This document shows positions 1 to 14,129 of a stretch of DNA of 64,000 bases, piece by piece; within the stretch, counting starts at the first letter, position 1, and every line of letters begins with the position of its first letter. A program made the position numbers and the translations under genes. Under the pieces are notes generated by a model. The model was not told the DNA's origin. It searched no databases and saw nothing but the letters and a program-made list of their open reading frames with translations. The DNA is taken from the NCBI GenBank assembly GCA_947650285.1, contig CANTFL010001481.1:120439-184438 (forward strand), read 5' to 3'. This DNA is from Hyaloperonospora brassicae (lineage: Eukaryota > Oomycota > Peronosporomycetes > Peronosporales > Peronosporaceae).

Positions 1-3000
1 GCCCCCAGCAATTTTATGCGATTCCTGATCGCCCCCAGCGATTAAATGCGATTCGTGATCGCTCTTAGCGATTGGGTGTGATTTCTGATCGCCCCCAGCA
101 ATTTTATGCGATTCATGATCGCCCCCAGCGATTAAATGCGATTCGTGATCGCTCTTAGCGATTGGGTGTGATTTCTGATCGCCCCCAGCAATTTTATGCG
201 ATTCCTGATCGCCCCCAGCAATTTAATGCGATTCATGATCGCTCCCAGCGATTGGGTGTGATTTCTGATCGCCCCCAGCAATTTTATGCGATTCATGATC
301 GACCCCAGCGATTAAATGCGATTCGTGATCGCTCTTAGCGATTGGGTGTGATTTCTGATCGCCCCCAGCAATTTTATGCGATTCATGATCGACCCCAGCG
401 ATTAAATGCGATTCGTGATCGCTCTTAGCGATTGGGTGTGATTTCTGATCGCCCCCAGCAATTTTATGCGATTCCTGATCGACCCCAGCAATTTATTGCG
501 ATTCCTGATCGCTCCTAGCGATTGGGTGTGATTTCTGATCGCCCCCAGCAATTTTATGCGATTCATGATCGACCCCAGCGATTAAATGCGATTCGTGATC
601 GCTCTTAGCGATTGGGTGTGATTTCTGATCGCCCCCAGCAATTTTATGCGATTCATGATCGACCCCAGCGATTAAATGCGATTCGTGATCGCTCTTAGCG
701 ATTGGGTGTGATTTCTGATCGCCCCCAGCAATTTTATGCGATTCATGATCGACCCCAGCGATTAAATGCGATTCGTGATCGCTCTTAGCGATTGGGTGTG
801 ATTTCTGATCGCCCCCAGCAATTTTATGCGATTCCTGATCGCCCCCAGCAATTTATTGCGATTCATGATCGCTCCCAGCGATTGGGTGTGATTTCTGATC
901 GCCCCCAGCAATTTTATGCGATTCATGATCGACCCCAGCGATTAAATGCGATTCGTGATCGCTCTTAGCGATTGGGTGTGATTTCTGATCGCCCCCAGCA
1001 ATTTTATGCGATTCCTGATCGACCCCAGCAATTTATTGCGATTCGTGATCGCTCTTAGCGATTGGGTGTGATTTCTGATCGCCCCCAGCAATTTTATGCG
1101 ATTCCTGATCGCCCCCAGCAATTTATTGCGATTCGTGATCGCTCTTAGCGATTGGGTGTGATTTCTGATCGCCCCCAGCAATTTTATGCGATTCATGATC
1201 GCCCCCAGCGATTAAATGCGATTCGTGATCGCTCTTAGCGATTGGGTGTGATTTCTGATCGCCCCCAGCAATTTTATGCGATTCATGATCGACCCCAGCG
1301 ATTAAATGCGATTCGTGATCGCTCTTAGCGATTGGGTGTGATTTCTGATCGCCCCCAGCAATTTTATGCGATTCCTGATCGCCCCCAGCGATTAAATGCG
1401 ATTCGTGATCGCTCCCAGCGATTGGGTGTGATTTCTGATCGCCCCCAGCAATTTTATGCGATTCATGATCGACCCCAGCGATTAAATGCGATTCGTGATC
1501 GCTCTTAGCGATTGGGTGTGATTTCTGATCGCCCCCAGCAATTTTATGCGATTCCTGATCGCCCCCAGCGATTAAATGCGATTCGTGATCGCTCTTAGCG
1601 ATTGGGTGTGATTTCTGATCGCCCCCAGCAATTTTATGCGATTCCTGATCGCCCCCAGCAATTTATTGCGATTCGTGATCGCTCTTAGCGATTGGGTGTG
1701 ATTTCTGATCGCCCCCAGCAATTTTATGCGATTCATGATCGACCCCAGCGATTAAATGCGATTCGTGATCGCTCTTAGCGATTGGGTGTGATTTCTGATC
1801 GCCCCCAGCAATTTTATGCGATTCCTGATCGCCCCCAGCAATTTATTGCGATTCATGATCGCTCCCAGCGATTGGGTGTGATTTCTGATCGCCCCCAGCA
1901 ATTTTATGCGATTCATGATCGACCCCAGCGATTAAATGCGATTCGTGATCGCTCTTAGCGATTGGGTGTGATTTCTGATCGCCCCCAGCAATTTTATGCG
2001 ATTCATGATCGCCCCCAGCGATTAAATGCGATTCGTGATCGCTCTTAGCGATTGGGTGTGATTTCTGATCGCCCCCAGCAATTTTATGCGATTCATGATC
2101 GACCCCAGCGATTAAATGCGATTCGTGATCGCTCTTAGCGATTGGGTGTGATTTCTGATCGCCCCCAGCAATTTTATGCGATTCCTGATCGCCCCCAGCA
2201 ATTTATTGCGATTCATGATCGCTCTTAGCGATTGGGTGTGATTTCTGATCGCCCCCAGCAATTTTATGCGATTCATGATCGACCCCAGCGATTAAATGCG
2301 ATTCGTGATCGCTCTTAGCGATTGGGTGTGATTTCTGATCGCCCCCAGCAATTTTATGCGATTCATGATCGCCCCCAGCGATTAATTGCGATTCGTGATC
2401 GCTCTTAGCGATTGGGTGTGATTTCTGATCGCCCCCAGCAATTTTATGCGATTCCTGATCGCCCCCAGCAATTTATTGCGATTCATGATCGCTCCCAGCG
2501 ATTGGGTGTGATTTCTGATCGCCCCCAGCAATTTTATGCGATTCATGATCGACCCCAGCGATTAAATGCGATTCGTGATCGCTCTTAGCGATTGGGTGTG
2601 ATTTCTGATCGCCCCCAGCAATTTTATGCGATTCATGATCGACCCCAGCGATTAAATGCGATTCGTGATCGCTCTTAGCGATTGGGTGTGATTTCTGATC
2701 GCCCCCAGCAATTTTATGCGATTCCTGATCGCCCCCAGCAATTTATTGCGATTCGTGATCGCTCTTAGCGATTGGGTGTGATTTCTGATCGCCCCCAGCA
2801 ATTTTATGCGATTCCTGATCGCCCCCAGCAATTTAATGCGATTCGTGATCGCTCCCAGCGATTGGGTGTGATTTCTGATCGCCCCCAGCAATTTTATGCG
2901 ATTCATGATCGACCCCAGCGATTAAATGCGATTCGTGATCGCTCTTAGCGATTGGGTGTGATTTCTGATCGCCCCCAGCAATTTTATGCGATTCCTGATC

Positions 3001-6000
3001 GCCCCCAGCAATTTATTGCGATTCGTGATCGCTCTTAGCGATTGGGTGTGATTTCTGATCGCCCCCAGCAATTTTATGCGATTCATGATCGACCCCAGCG
3101 ATTAAATGCGATTCGTGATCGCTCTTAGCGATTGGGTGTGATTTCTGATCGCCCCCAGCAATTTTATGCGATTCATGATCGACCCCAGCGATTAAATGCG
3201 ATTCGTGATCGCTCTTAGCGATTGGGTGTGATTTCTGATCGCCCCCAGCAATTTTATGCGATTCATGATCGACCCCAGCGATTAAATGCGATTCGTGATC
3301 GCTCTTAGCGATTGGGTGTGATTTCTGATCGCCCCCAGCAATTTTATGCGATTCATGATCGACCCCAGCGATTAAATGCGATTCGTGATCGCTCTTAGCG
3401 ATTGGGTGTGATTTCTGATCGCCCCCAGCAATTTTATGCGATTCATGATCGACCCCAGCAATTAAATGCGATTCGTGATCGCTCTTAGCGATTGGGTGTG
3501 ATTTCTGATCGCCCCCAGCAATTTTATGCGATTCCTGATCGCCCCCAGCAATTTATTGCGATTCATGATCGCTCCCAGCGATTGGGTGTGATTTCTGATC
3601 GCCCCCAGCAATTTTATGCGATTCATGATCGACCCCAGCGATTAAATGCGATTCGTGATCGCTCTTAGCGATTGGGTGTGATTTCTGATCGCCCCCAGCA
3701 ATTTTATGCGATTCCTGATCGACCCCAGCGATTAAATGCGATTCGTGATCGCTCTTAGCGATTGGGTGTGATTTCTGATCGCCCCCAGCAATTTTATGCG
3801 ATTCATGATCGACCCCAGCGATTAAATGCGATTCGTGATCGCTCTTAGCGATTGGGTGTGATTTCTGATCGCCCCCAGCAATTTTATGCGATTCATGATC
3901 GACCCCAGCGATTAAATGCGATTCGTGATCGCTCTTAGCGATTGGGTGTGATTTCTGATCGCCCCCAGCAATTTTATGCGATTCCTGATCGCCCCCAGCA
4001 ATTTATTGCGATTCATGATCGCTCCCAGCGATTGGGTGTGATTTCTGATCGCCCCCAGCAATTTTATGCGATTCATGATCGACCCCAGCGATTAAATGCG
4101 ATTCGTGATCGCTCTTAGCGATTGGGTGTGATTTCTGATCGCCCCCAGCAATTTTATGCGATTCATGATCGACCCCAGCGATTAAATGCGATTCGTGATC
4201 GCTCTTAGCGATTGGGTGTGATTTCTGATCGCCCCCAGCAATTTTATGCGATTCATGATCGACCCCAGCGATTAAATGCGATTCGTGATCGCTCTTAGCG
4301 ATTGGGTGTGATTTCTGATCGCCCCCAGCAATTTTATGCGATTCATGATCGACCCCAGCGATTAAATGCGATTCGTGATCGCTCTTAGCGATTGGGTGTG
4401 ATTTCTGATCGCCCCCAGCAATTTTATGCGATTCCTGATCGCCCCCAGCGATTAAATGCGATTCGTGATCGCTCTTAGCGATTGGGTGTGATTTCTGATC
4501 GCCCCCAGCAATTTTATGCGATTCATGATCGACCCCAGCGATTAAATGCGATTCGTGATCGCTCTTAGCGATTGGGTGTGATTTCTGATCGCCCCCAGCA
4601 ATTTTATGCGATTCCTGATCGCCCCCAGCGATTAAATGCGATTCGTGATCGCTCTTAGCGATTGGGTGTGATTTCTGATCGCCCCCAGCAATTTTATGCG
4701 ATTCATGATCGACCCCAGCGATTAAATGCGATTCGTGATCGCTCTTAGCGATTGGGTGTGATTTCTGATCGCCCCCAGCAATTTTATGCGATTCATGATC
4801 GACCCCAGCGATTAAATGCGATTCGTGATCGCTCTTAGCGATTGGGTGTGATTTCTGATCGCCCCCAGCAATTTTATGCGATTCATGATCGACCCCAGCG
4901 ATTAAATGCGATTCGTGATCGCTCTTAGCGATTGGGTGTGATTTCTGATCGCCCCCAGCAATTTTATGCGATTCATGATCGACCCCAGCGATTAAATGCG
5001 ATTCGTGATCGCTCTTAGCGATTGGGTGTGATTTCTGATCGCCCCCAGCAATTTTATGCGATTCATGATCGACCCCAGCGATTAAATGCGATTCGTGATC
5101 GCTCTTAGCGATTGGGTGTGATTTCTGATCGCCCCCAGCAATTTTATGCGATTCCTGATCGCCCCCAGCGATTAAATGCGATTCGTGATCGCTCTTAGCG
5201 ATTGGGTGTGATTTCTGATCGCCCCCAGCAATTTTATGCGATTCCTGATCGCCCCCAGCAATTTATTGCGATTCGTGATCGCTCCCAGCGATTGGGTGTG
5301 ATTTCTGATCGCCCCCAGCAATTTTATGCGATTCATGATCGACCCCAGCGATTAAATGCGATTCGTGATCGCTCTTAGCGATTGGGTGTGATTTCTGATC
5401 GCCCCCAGCAATTTTATGCGATTCATGATCGACCCCAGCGATTAAATGCGATTCGTGATCGCTCTTAGCGATTGGGTGTGATTTCTGATCGCCCCCAGCA
5501 ATTTTATGCGATTCCTGATCGCCCCCAGCAATTTATTGCGATTCATGATCGCTCCCAGCGATTGGGTGTGATTTCTGATCGCCCCCAGCAATTTTATGCG
5601 ATTCATGATCGACCCCAGCGATTAAATGCGATTCGTGATCGCTCTTAGCGATTGGGTGTGATTTCTGATCGCCCCCAGCAATTTTATGCGATTCATGATC
5701 GACCCCAGCGATTAAATGCGATTCGTGATCGCTCTTAGCGATTGGGTGTGATTTCTGATCGCCCCCAGCAATTTTATGCGATTCCTGATCGCCCCCAGCA
5801 ATTTATTGCGATTCATGATCGCTCCCAGCGATTGGGTGTGATTTCTGATCGCCCCCAGCAATTTTATGCGATTCATGATCGACCCCAGCGATTAAATGCG
5901 ATTCGTGATCGCTCTTAGCGATTGGGTGTGATTTCTGATCGCCCCCAGCAATTTTATGCGATTCATGATCGACCCCAGCGATTAAATGCGATTCGTGATC

Positions 6001-9000
6001 GCTCTTAGCGATTGGGTGTGATTTCTGATCGCCCCCAGCAATTTTATGCGATTCATGATCGACCCCAGCGATTAAATGCGATTCGTGATCGCTCTTAGCG
6101 ATTGGGTGTGATTTCTGATCGCCCCCAGCAATTTTATGCGATTCATGATCGACCCCAGCGATTAAATGCGATTCGTGATCGCTCTTAGCGATTGGGTGTG
6201 ATTTCTGATCGCCCCCAGCAATTTTATGCGATTCATGATCGACCCCAGCGATTAAATGCGATTCGTGATCGCTCTTAGCGATTGGGTGTGATTTCTGATC
6301 GCCCCCAGCAATTTTATGCGATTCCTGATCGCCCCCAGCAATTTATTGCGATTCATGATCGCTCCCAGCGATTGGGTGTGATTTCTGATCGCCCCCAGCA
6401 ATTTTATGCGATTCATGATCGACCCCAGCGATTAAATGCGATTCGTGATCGCTCTTAGCGATTGGGTGTGATTTCTGATCGCCCCCAGCAATTTTATGCG
6501 ATTCATGATCGCCCCCAGCGATTAAATGCGATTCGTGATCGCTCTTAGCGATTGGGTGTGATTTCTGATCGCCCCCAGCAATTTTATGCGATTCATGATC
6601 GACCCCAGCGATTAAATGCGATTCGTGATCGCTCTTAGCGATTGGGTGTGATTTCTGATCGCCCCCAGCAATTTTATGCGATTCATGATCGACCCCAGCG
6701 ATTAAATGCGATTCGTGATCGCTCTTAGCGATTGGGTGTGATTTCTGATCGCCCCCAGCAATTTTATGCGATTCCTGATCGCCCCCAGCGATTAAATGCG
6801 ATTCGTGATCGCTCTTAGCGATTGGGTGTGATTTCTGATCGCCCCCAGCAATTTTATGCGATTCATGATCGACCCCAGCGATTAAATGCGATTCGTGATC
6901 GCTCTTAGCGATTGGGTGTGATTTCTGATCGCCCCCAGCAATTTTATGCGATTCCTGATCGCCCCCAGCGATTAAATGCGATTCGTGATCGCTCTTAGCG
7001 ATTGGGTGTGATTTCTGATCGCCCCCAGCAATTTTATGCGATTCATGATCGACCCCAGCGATTAAATGCGATTCGTGATCGCTCTTAGCGATTGGGTGTG
7101 ATTTCTGATCGCCCCCAGCAATTTTATGCGATTCATGATCGACCCCAGCGATTAAATGCGATTCGTGATCGCTCTTAGCGATTGGGTGTGATTTCTGATC
7201 GCCCCCAGCAATTTTATGCGATTCATGATCGACCCCAGCGATTAAATGCGATTCGTGATCGCTCTTAGCGATTGGGTGTGATTTCTGATCGCCCCCAGCA
7301 ATTTTATGCGATTCCTGATCGCCCCCAGCAATTTATTGCGATTCATGATCGCTCCCAGCGATTGGGTGTGATTTCTGATCGCCCCCAGCAATTTTATGCG
7401 ATTCATGATCGACCCCAGCGATTAAATGCGATTCGTGATCGCTCTTAGCGATTGGGTGTGATTTCTGATCGCCCCCAGCAATTTTATGCGATTCCTGATC
7501 GCCCCCAGCGATTAAATGCGATTCGTGATCGCTCTTAGCGATTGGGTGTGATTTCTGATCGCCCCCAGCAATTTTATGCGATTCATGATCGACCCCAGCG
7601 ATTAAATGCGATTCGTGATCGCTCTTAGCGATTGGGTGTGATTTCTGATCGCCCCCAGCAATTTTATGCGATTCCTGATCGCCCCCAGCAATTTAATGCG
7701 ATTCGTGATCGCTCTTAGCGATTGGGTGTGATTTCTGATCGCCCCCAGCAATTTTATGCGATTCATGATCGACCCCAGCGATTAAATGCGATTCGTGATC
7801 GCTCTTAGCGATTGGGTGTGATTTCTGATCGCCCCCAGCAATTTTATGCGATTCCTGATCGCCCCCAGCAATTTATTGCGATTCATGATCGCTCCCAGCG
7901 ATTGGGTGTGATTTCTGATCGCCCCCAGCAATTTTATGCGATTCATGATCGACCCCAGCGATTAAATGCGATTCGTGATCGCTCTTAGCGATTGGGTGTG
8001 ATTTCTGATCGCCCCCAGCAATTTTATGCGATTCCTGATCGCCCCCAGCGATTAAATGCGATTCGTGATCGCTCTTAGCGATTGGGTGTGATTTCTGATC
8101 GCCCCCAGCAATTTTATGCGATTCATGATCGACCCCAGCGATTAAATGCGATTCGTGATCGCTCTTAGCGATTGGGTGTGATTTCTGATCGCCCCCAGCA
8201 ATTTTATGCGATTCATGATCGACCCCAGCGATTAAATGCGATTCGTGATCGCTCTTAGCGATTGGGTGTGATTTCTGATCGCCCCCAGCAATTTTATGCG
8301 ATTCCTGATCGCCCCCAGCGATTAAATGCGATTCGTGATCGCTCCCAGCGATTGGGTGTGATTTCTGATCGCCCCCAGCAATTTTATGCGATTCATGATC
8401 GACCCCAGCGATTAAATGCGATTCGTGATCGCTCTTAGCGATTGGGTGTGATTTCTGATCGCCCCCAGCAATTTTATGCGATTCATGATCGACCCCAGCG
8501 ATTAAATGCGATTCGTGATCGCTCTTAGCGATTGGGTGTGATTTCTGATCGCCCCCAGCAATTTTATGCGATTCATGATCGCCCCCAGCGATTTAATGCG
8601 ATTCGTGATCGCTCTTAGCGATTGGGTGTGATTTCTGATCGCCCCCAGCAATTTTATGCGATTCATGATCGACCCCAGCGATTAAATGCGATTCGTGATC
8701 GCTCTTAGCGATTGGGTGTGATTTCTGATCGCCCCCAGCAATTTTATGCGATTCATGATCGACCCCAGCGATTAAATGCGATTCGTGATCGCTCTTAGCG
8801 ATTGGGTGTGATTTCTGATCGCCCCCAGCAATTTTATGCGATTCATGATCGACCCCAGCGATTAAATGCGATTCGTGATCGCTCTTAGCGATTGGGTGTG
8901 ATTTCTGATCGCCCCCAGCAATTTTATGCGATTCATGATCGACCCCAGCGATTAAATGCGATTCGTGATCGCTCTTAGCGATTGGGTGTGATTTCTGATC

Positions 9001-12000
9001 GCCCCCAGCAATTTTATGCGATTCCTGATCGCCCCCAGCGATTAAATGCGATTCGTGATCGCTCTTAGCGATTGGGTGTGATTTCTGATCGCCCCCAGCA
9101 ATTTTATGCGATTCCTGATCGCCCCCAGCGATTAAATGCGATTCGTGATCGCTCCCAGCGATTGGGTGTGATTTCTGATCGCCCCCAGCAATTTTATGCG
9201 ATTCATGATCGACCCCAGCGATTAAATGCGATTCGTGATCGCTCTTAGCGATTGGGTGTGATTTCTGATCGCCCCCAGCAATTTTATGCGATTCATGATC
9301 GACCCCAGCAATTAAATGCGATTCGTGATCGCTCTTAGCGATTGGGTGTGATTTCTGATCGCCCCCAGCAATTTTATGCGATTCATGATCGACCCCAGCG
9401 ATTAAATGCGATTCGTGATCGCTCTTAGCGATTGGGTGTGATTTCTGATCGCCCCCAGCAATTTTATGCGATTCCTGATCGCCCCCAGCAATTAAATGCG
9501 ATTCGTGATCGCTCTTAGCGATTGGGTGTGATTTCTGATCGCCCCCAGCAATTTTATGCGATTCATGATCGACCCCAGCGATTAAATGCGATTCGTGATC
9601 GCTCTTAGCGATTGGGTGTGATTTCTGATCGCCCCCAGCAATTTTATGCGATTCATGATCGACCCCAGCGATTAAATGCGATTCGTGATCGCTCTTAGCG
9701 ATTGGGTGTGATTTCTGATCGCCCCCAGCAATTTTATGCGATTCATGATCGACCCCAGCGATTAAATGCGATTCGTGATCGCTCTTAGCGATTGGGTGTG
9801 ATTTCTGATCGCCCCCAGCAATTTTATGCGATTCCTGATCGCCCCCAGCAATTTATTGCGATTCATGATCGCTCCCAGCGATTGGGTGTGATTTCTGATC
9901 GCCCCCAGCAATTTTATGCGATTCATGATCGACCCCAGCGATTAAATGCGATTCGTGATCGCTCTTAGCGATTGGGTGTGATTTCTGATCGCCCCCAGCA
10001 ATTTTATGCGATTCATGATCGACCCCAGCGATTAAATGCGATTCGTGATCGCTCTTAGCGATTGGGTGTGATTTCTGATCGCCCCCAGCAATTTTATGCG
10101 ATTCATGATCGACCCCAGCGATTAAATGCGATTCGTGATCGCTCTTAGCGATTGGGTGTGATTTCTGATCGCCCCCAGCAATTTTATGCGATTCCTGATC
10201 GCCCCCAGCGATTAAATGCGATTCGTGATCGCTCCCAGCGATTGGGTGTGATTTCTGATCGCCCCCAGCAATTTTATGCGATTCATGATCGACCCCAGCG
10301 ATTAAATGCGATTCGTGATCGCTCTTAGCGATTGGGTGTGATTTCTGATCGCCCCCAGCAATTTTATGCGATTCCTGATCGCCCCCAGCAATTAAATGCG
10401 ATTCGTGATCGCTCTTAGCGATTGGGTGTGATTTCTGATCGCCCCCAGCAATTTTATGCGATTCATGATCGCCCCCAGCGGTTTAGTGCGATTCATGATC
10501 GCTCCCAGCGATTGGGTGTGATTTCTGATCGCCCCCAGCAATTTTATGCGATTCATGATCGACCCCAGCGATTAAATGCGATTCGTGATCGCTCTTAGCG
10601 ATTGGGTGTGATTTCTGATCGCCCCCAGCAATTTTATGCGATTCATGATCGACCCCAGCGATTAAATGCGATTCGTGATCGCTCTTAGCGATTGGGTGTG
10701 ATTTCTGATCGCCCCCAGCAATTTTATGCGATTCATGATCGACCCCAGCGATTAAATGCGATTCGTGATCGCTCTTAGCGATTGGGTGTGATTTCTGATC
10801 GCCCCCAGCAATTTTATGCGATTCCTGATCGCCCCCAGCGATTAAATGCGATTCGTGATCGCTCCCAGCGATTGGGTGTGATTTCTGATCGCCCCCAGCA
10901 ATTTTATGCGATTCCTGATCGCCCCCAGCGATTAAATGCGATTCGTGATCGCTCTTAGCGATTGGGTGTGATTTCTGATCGCCCCCAGCAATTTTATGCG
11001 ATTCATGATCGACCCCAGCGATTAAATGCGATTCGTGATCGCTCTTAGCGATTGGGTGTGATTTCTGATCGCCCCCAGCAATTTTATGCGATTCCTGATC
11101 GCCCCCAGCAATTTATTGCGATTCGTGATCGCTCTTAGCGATTGGGTGTGATTTCTGATCGCCCCCAGCAATTTTATGCGATTCATGATCGCCCCCAGCG
11201 ATTTGGTACGATTCATGATCGCTCCCAGCGATTGGGTGTGATTTCTGATCGCCCCCAGCAATTTTATGCGATTCATGATCGACCCCAGCGATTAAATGCG
11301 ATTCGTGATCGCTCTTAGCGATTGGGTGTGATTTCTGATCGCCCCCAGCAATTTTATGCGATTCATGATCGACCCCAGCGATTAAATGCGATTCGTGATC
11401 GCTCTTAGCGATTGGGTGTGATTTCTGATCGCCCCCAGCAATTTTATGCGATTCCTGATCGCCCCCAGCAATTTATTGCGATTCATGATCGCTCCCAGCG
11501 ATTGGGTGTGATTTCTGATCGCCCCCAGCAATTTTATGCGATTCATGATCGACCCCAGTGATTAAATGCGATTCGTGATCGCTCTTAGCGATTGGGTGTG
11601 ATTTCTGATCGCCCCCAGCAATTTTATGCGATTCATGATCGACCCCAGCAATTTATTGCGATTCGTGATCGCTCTTAGCGATTGGGTGTGATTTCTGATC
11701 GCCCCCAGCATTTTTATGCGATTCATGATCGACCCCAGCGATTAAATGCGATTCGTGATCGCTCTTAGCGATTGGGTGTGATTTCTGATCGCCCCCAGCA
11801 ATTTTATGCGATTCCTGATCGCCCCCAGCAATTTATTGCGATTCATGATCGCTCCCAGCGATTGGGTGTGATTTCTGATCGCCCCCAGCAATTTTATGCG
11901 ATTCATGATCGACCCCAGTGATTAAATGCGATTCGTGATCGCTCTTAGCGATTGGGTGTGATTTCTGATCGCCCCCAGCAATTTTATGCGATTCATGATC

Positions 12001-12600
12001 GACCCCAGCAATTTATTGCGATTCGTGATCGCTCTTAGCGATTGGGTGTGATTTCTGATCGCCCCCAGCATTTTTATGCGATTCATGATCGACCCCAGCG
12101 ATTAAATGCGATTCGTGATCGCTCTTAGCGATTGGGTGTGATTTCTGATCGCCCCCAGAAATTTTATGCGATTCATGATCGACCCCAGCAATTTATTGCG
12201 ATTCGTGATCGCTCTTAGCGATTGGGTGTGATTTCTGATCGCCCCCAGCATTTTTATGCGATTCATGATCGACCCCAGCGATTAAATGCGATTCGTGATC
12301 GCTCTTAGCGATTGGGTGTGATTTCTGATCGCCCCCAGCAATTTTATGCGATTCATGATCGACCTCAGCGATTAAATGCGATTCGTGATCGCTCTTAGCG
12401 CTTAAGTGTGATTTCTGATCGCCCCCAGCAATTTTATGCGATTCATGATCGCCCCCAGCAATTTATTGCGATTCATGATCGCTCTTAGCGATTGGGTGTG
12501 ATTTCTGATCGCCCCCAGCAATTTTATGCGATTCATGATCGACCCCAGCGATTAAATGCGATTCGTGATCGCTCTTAGCGATTGGGTGTGATTTCTGATC
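1..12600. repeat. Homogeneous 30-bp satellite in 90-bp A-B-C higher-order units (140 copies)
   Basis: Every 30 bases the sequence restarts with gcccccagca, gaccccagcg or gctcttagcg and ends in tgatc. The three monomers alternate strictly. A has an attttatgcg core, B has attaaatgcg, and C has attgggtgtg and ends atttctgatc. The 90-bp trimer is repeated 140 times with no register slip, so all differences are substitutions. Variants are partly linked: A ending attcctgatc is often followed by a B form with atttattgcg and a C form starting gctcccagcg. The array is cut by the left window edge. B carries an in-frame TAA on the minus strand and C a TAG on the plus strand, so long reading frames are blocked. 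I read this as non-coding satellite DNA. Confidence 0.97.
11401..12300. repeat. Recent 360-bp and 180-bp duplications inside the homogeneous satellite
   Basis: Rare private variants recur at multiples of 90 bp. gaccccagtg occurs at 11,551 and 11,911; gcccccagcattttt occurs at 11,701, 12,061 and 12,241. By eye 11,401-11,760 equals 11,761-12,120 (four trimers). 12,001-12,120 recurs at 12,181-12,300 (two-trimer step), and between them one extra substitution occurs (gcccccagaa at 12,151). This is the trace expected of unequal exchange in whole 90-bp units. Confidence 0.85.
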
Positions 12601-14129
12601 GCCCCCAGCAATTTTATGCGATTGCTGATGGCCACCAGCAATGAAGTGCGATTCCTGATCGACCCCAGCGATTGAGTGTGATTCCCGATCAACCCCAGCA
12701 ACCGGGTGTGGTTCCTGATCGCCCCAGCGATTGGGTGTGATTTCTAATCGCCCCCAGCAATTTTATGCGATTCATGATCGCCCCCAGCAATGGAGTGTGA
12801 TTCTCGATCGACCCGAGCAATTGGGTGTGATTCCTGATCGCCCTATCAATCGGTTGTGATTCTTGATCGACCCCAGCAAGTGAATGCGATTCCTGATCTC
12901 CCCCCGCGATTGAATTCAGTTCCTGATCGCCCCAGCAATTTGTTGTGATTCCTGATCGCCCTATCAATCGGTTGTGATTCTTGATCGACCCCAGCAAGTG
13001 AATGCGATTCCTGATAGCCCCCCGCGATTGAGCTCAGTTCCTGATCGCCCCAGCGATTTGGTGTGATTTCTGATCGCATTAGCATTGGGTGTAGTTCCTA
13101 ATCGCCCCAGCAATTGAGTTCGATATATGATCGCCTTCAACAACTGAATGCAATTCCTGATCGCCCCCAGCGGTTAGATTTGAATCCTGATCGCCCTATG
13201 AATCGTTTGTGATTCTTGATCGACCCCAGCAAGTGAATGCGATTCCTTATGGCCCCCCGCGATTGAGCTTAGTTCCTGATCGCCCTAGCGATTTGGTGTG
13301 ATTTATGATCGCCTTAGCATTGGGTGTGATTCCTGATCGCCCTGTCAATAGGTTGTGATTCTTGATCGACCCCAGCAAGTGAATGCGATTCCTGTTCGCC
13401 CCCAGCACTTAAATGCGATTCATGATCGCCACCAGCAATTAAATGCGATTCATGATCGCCCCCAGCGATTTGGTATGATTCCTGATCGACCCCAGCGATT
13501 GAGTGCGATTCCTGATCGCCCTATCAATCGGTTGTGATTCTTGATCGACCCCAGCAACTGAATGCGATTCCTGATCGCCCCCAGCGATTGAGTGCGATTC
13601 CTGATCGACCCCAGCGATTTGGTGTGATTACTGATGGCCCCCAGCAATGGAATGTGACTCCTGATCGACCCCAGCGACCGGGTGTGATTCCTGATCGCCC
13701 TATCAATCGTTTGTGATTCTTGATCGACCCAAGCAAGTGAATGCGATTCCTGATAGCCCCCCGCGATTGAGCTCAGTTCCTGATCGCCCCAGCAATTGGG
13801 TGTGATTCCTGATCTCCCCCAGCGATTGAGTTGTGATTCTTGATCGACCCCAGCAACTGAATGCGATTCCTGATCGCCCCCAGCAATTTAATGCGATTCG
13901 TGATCGCCCCCAGCGATTGAGTGCGATTTCTGATCGACCCCAGCAACTGAATGCGATTCCTGATCGCCCCCAGCAATTTAATGCGATTTATGATGGCCCC
14001 CAGCGATTGAGTGCGATTCCTGATCGACCCCAGCGATTTGGTGTGATTACTGATGGCCCCAGCAATGGAATGTGACTCCTGATCGACCCCAGCGACCGGG
14101 TGTGATTCCTGATCGCCCTATCAATCGGT

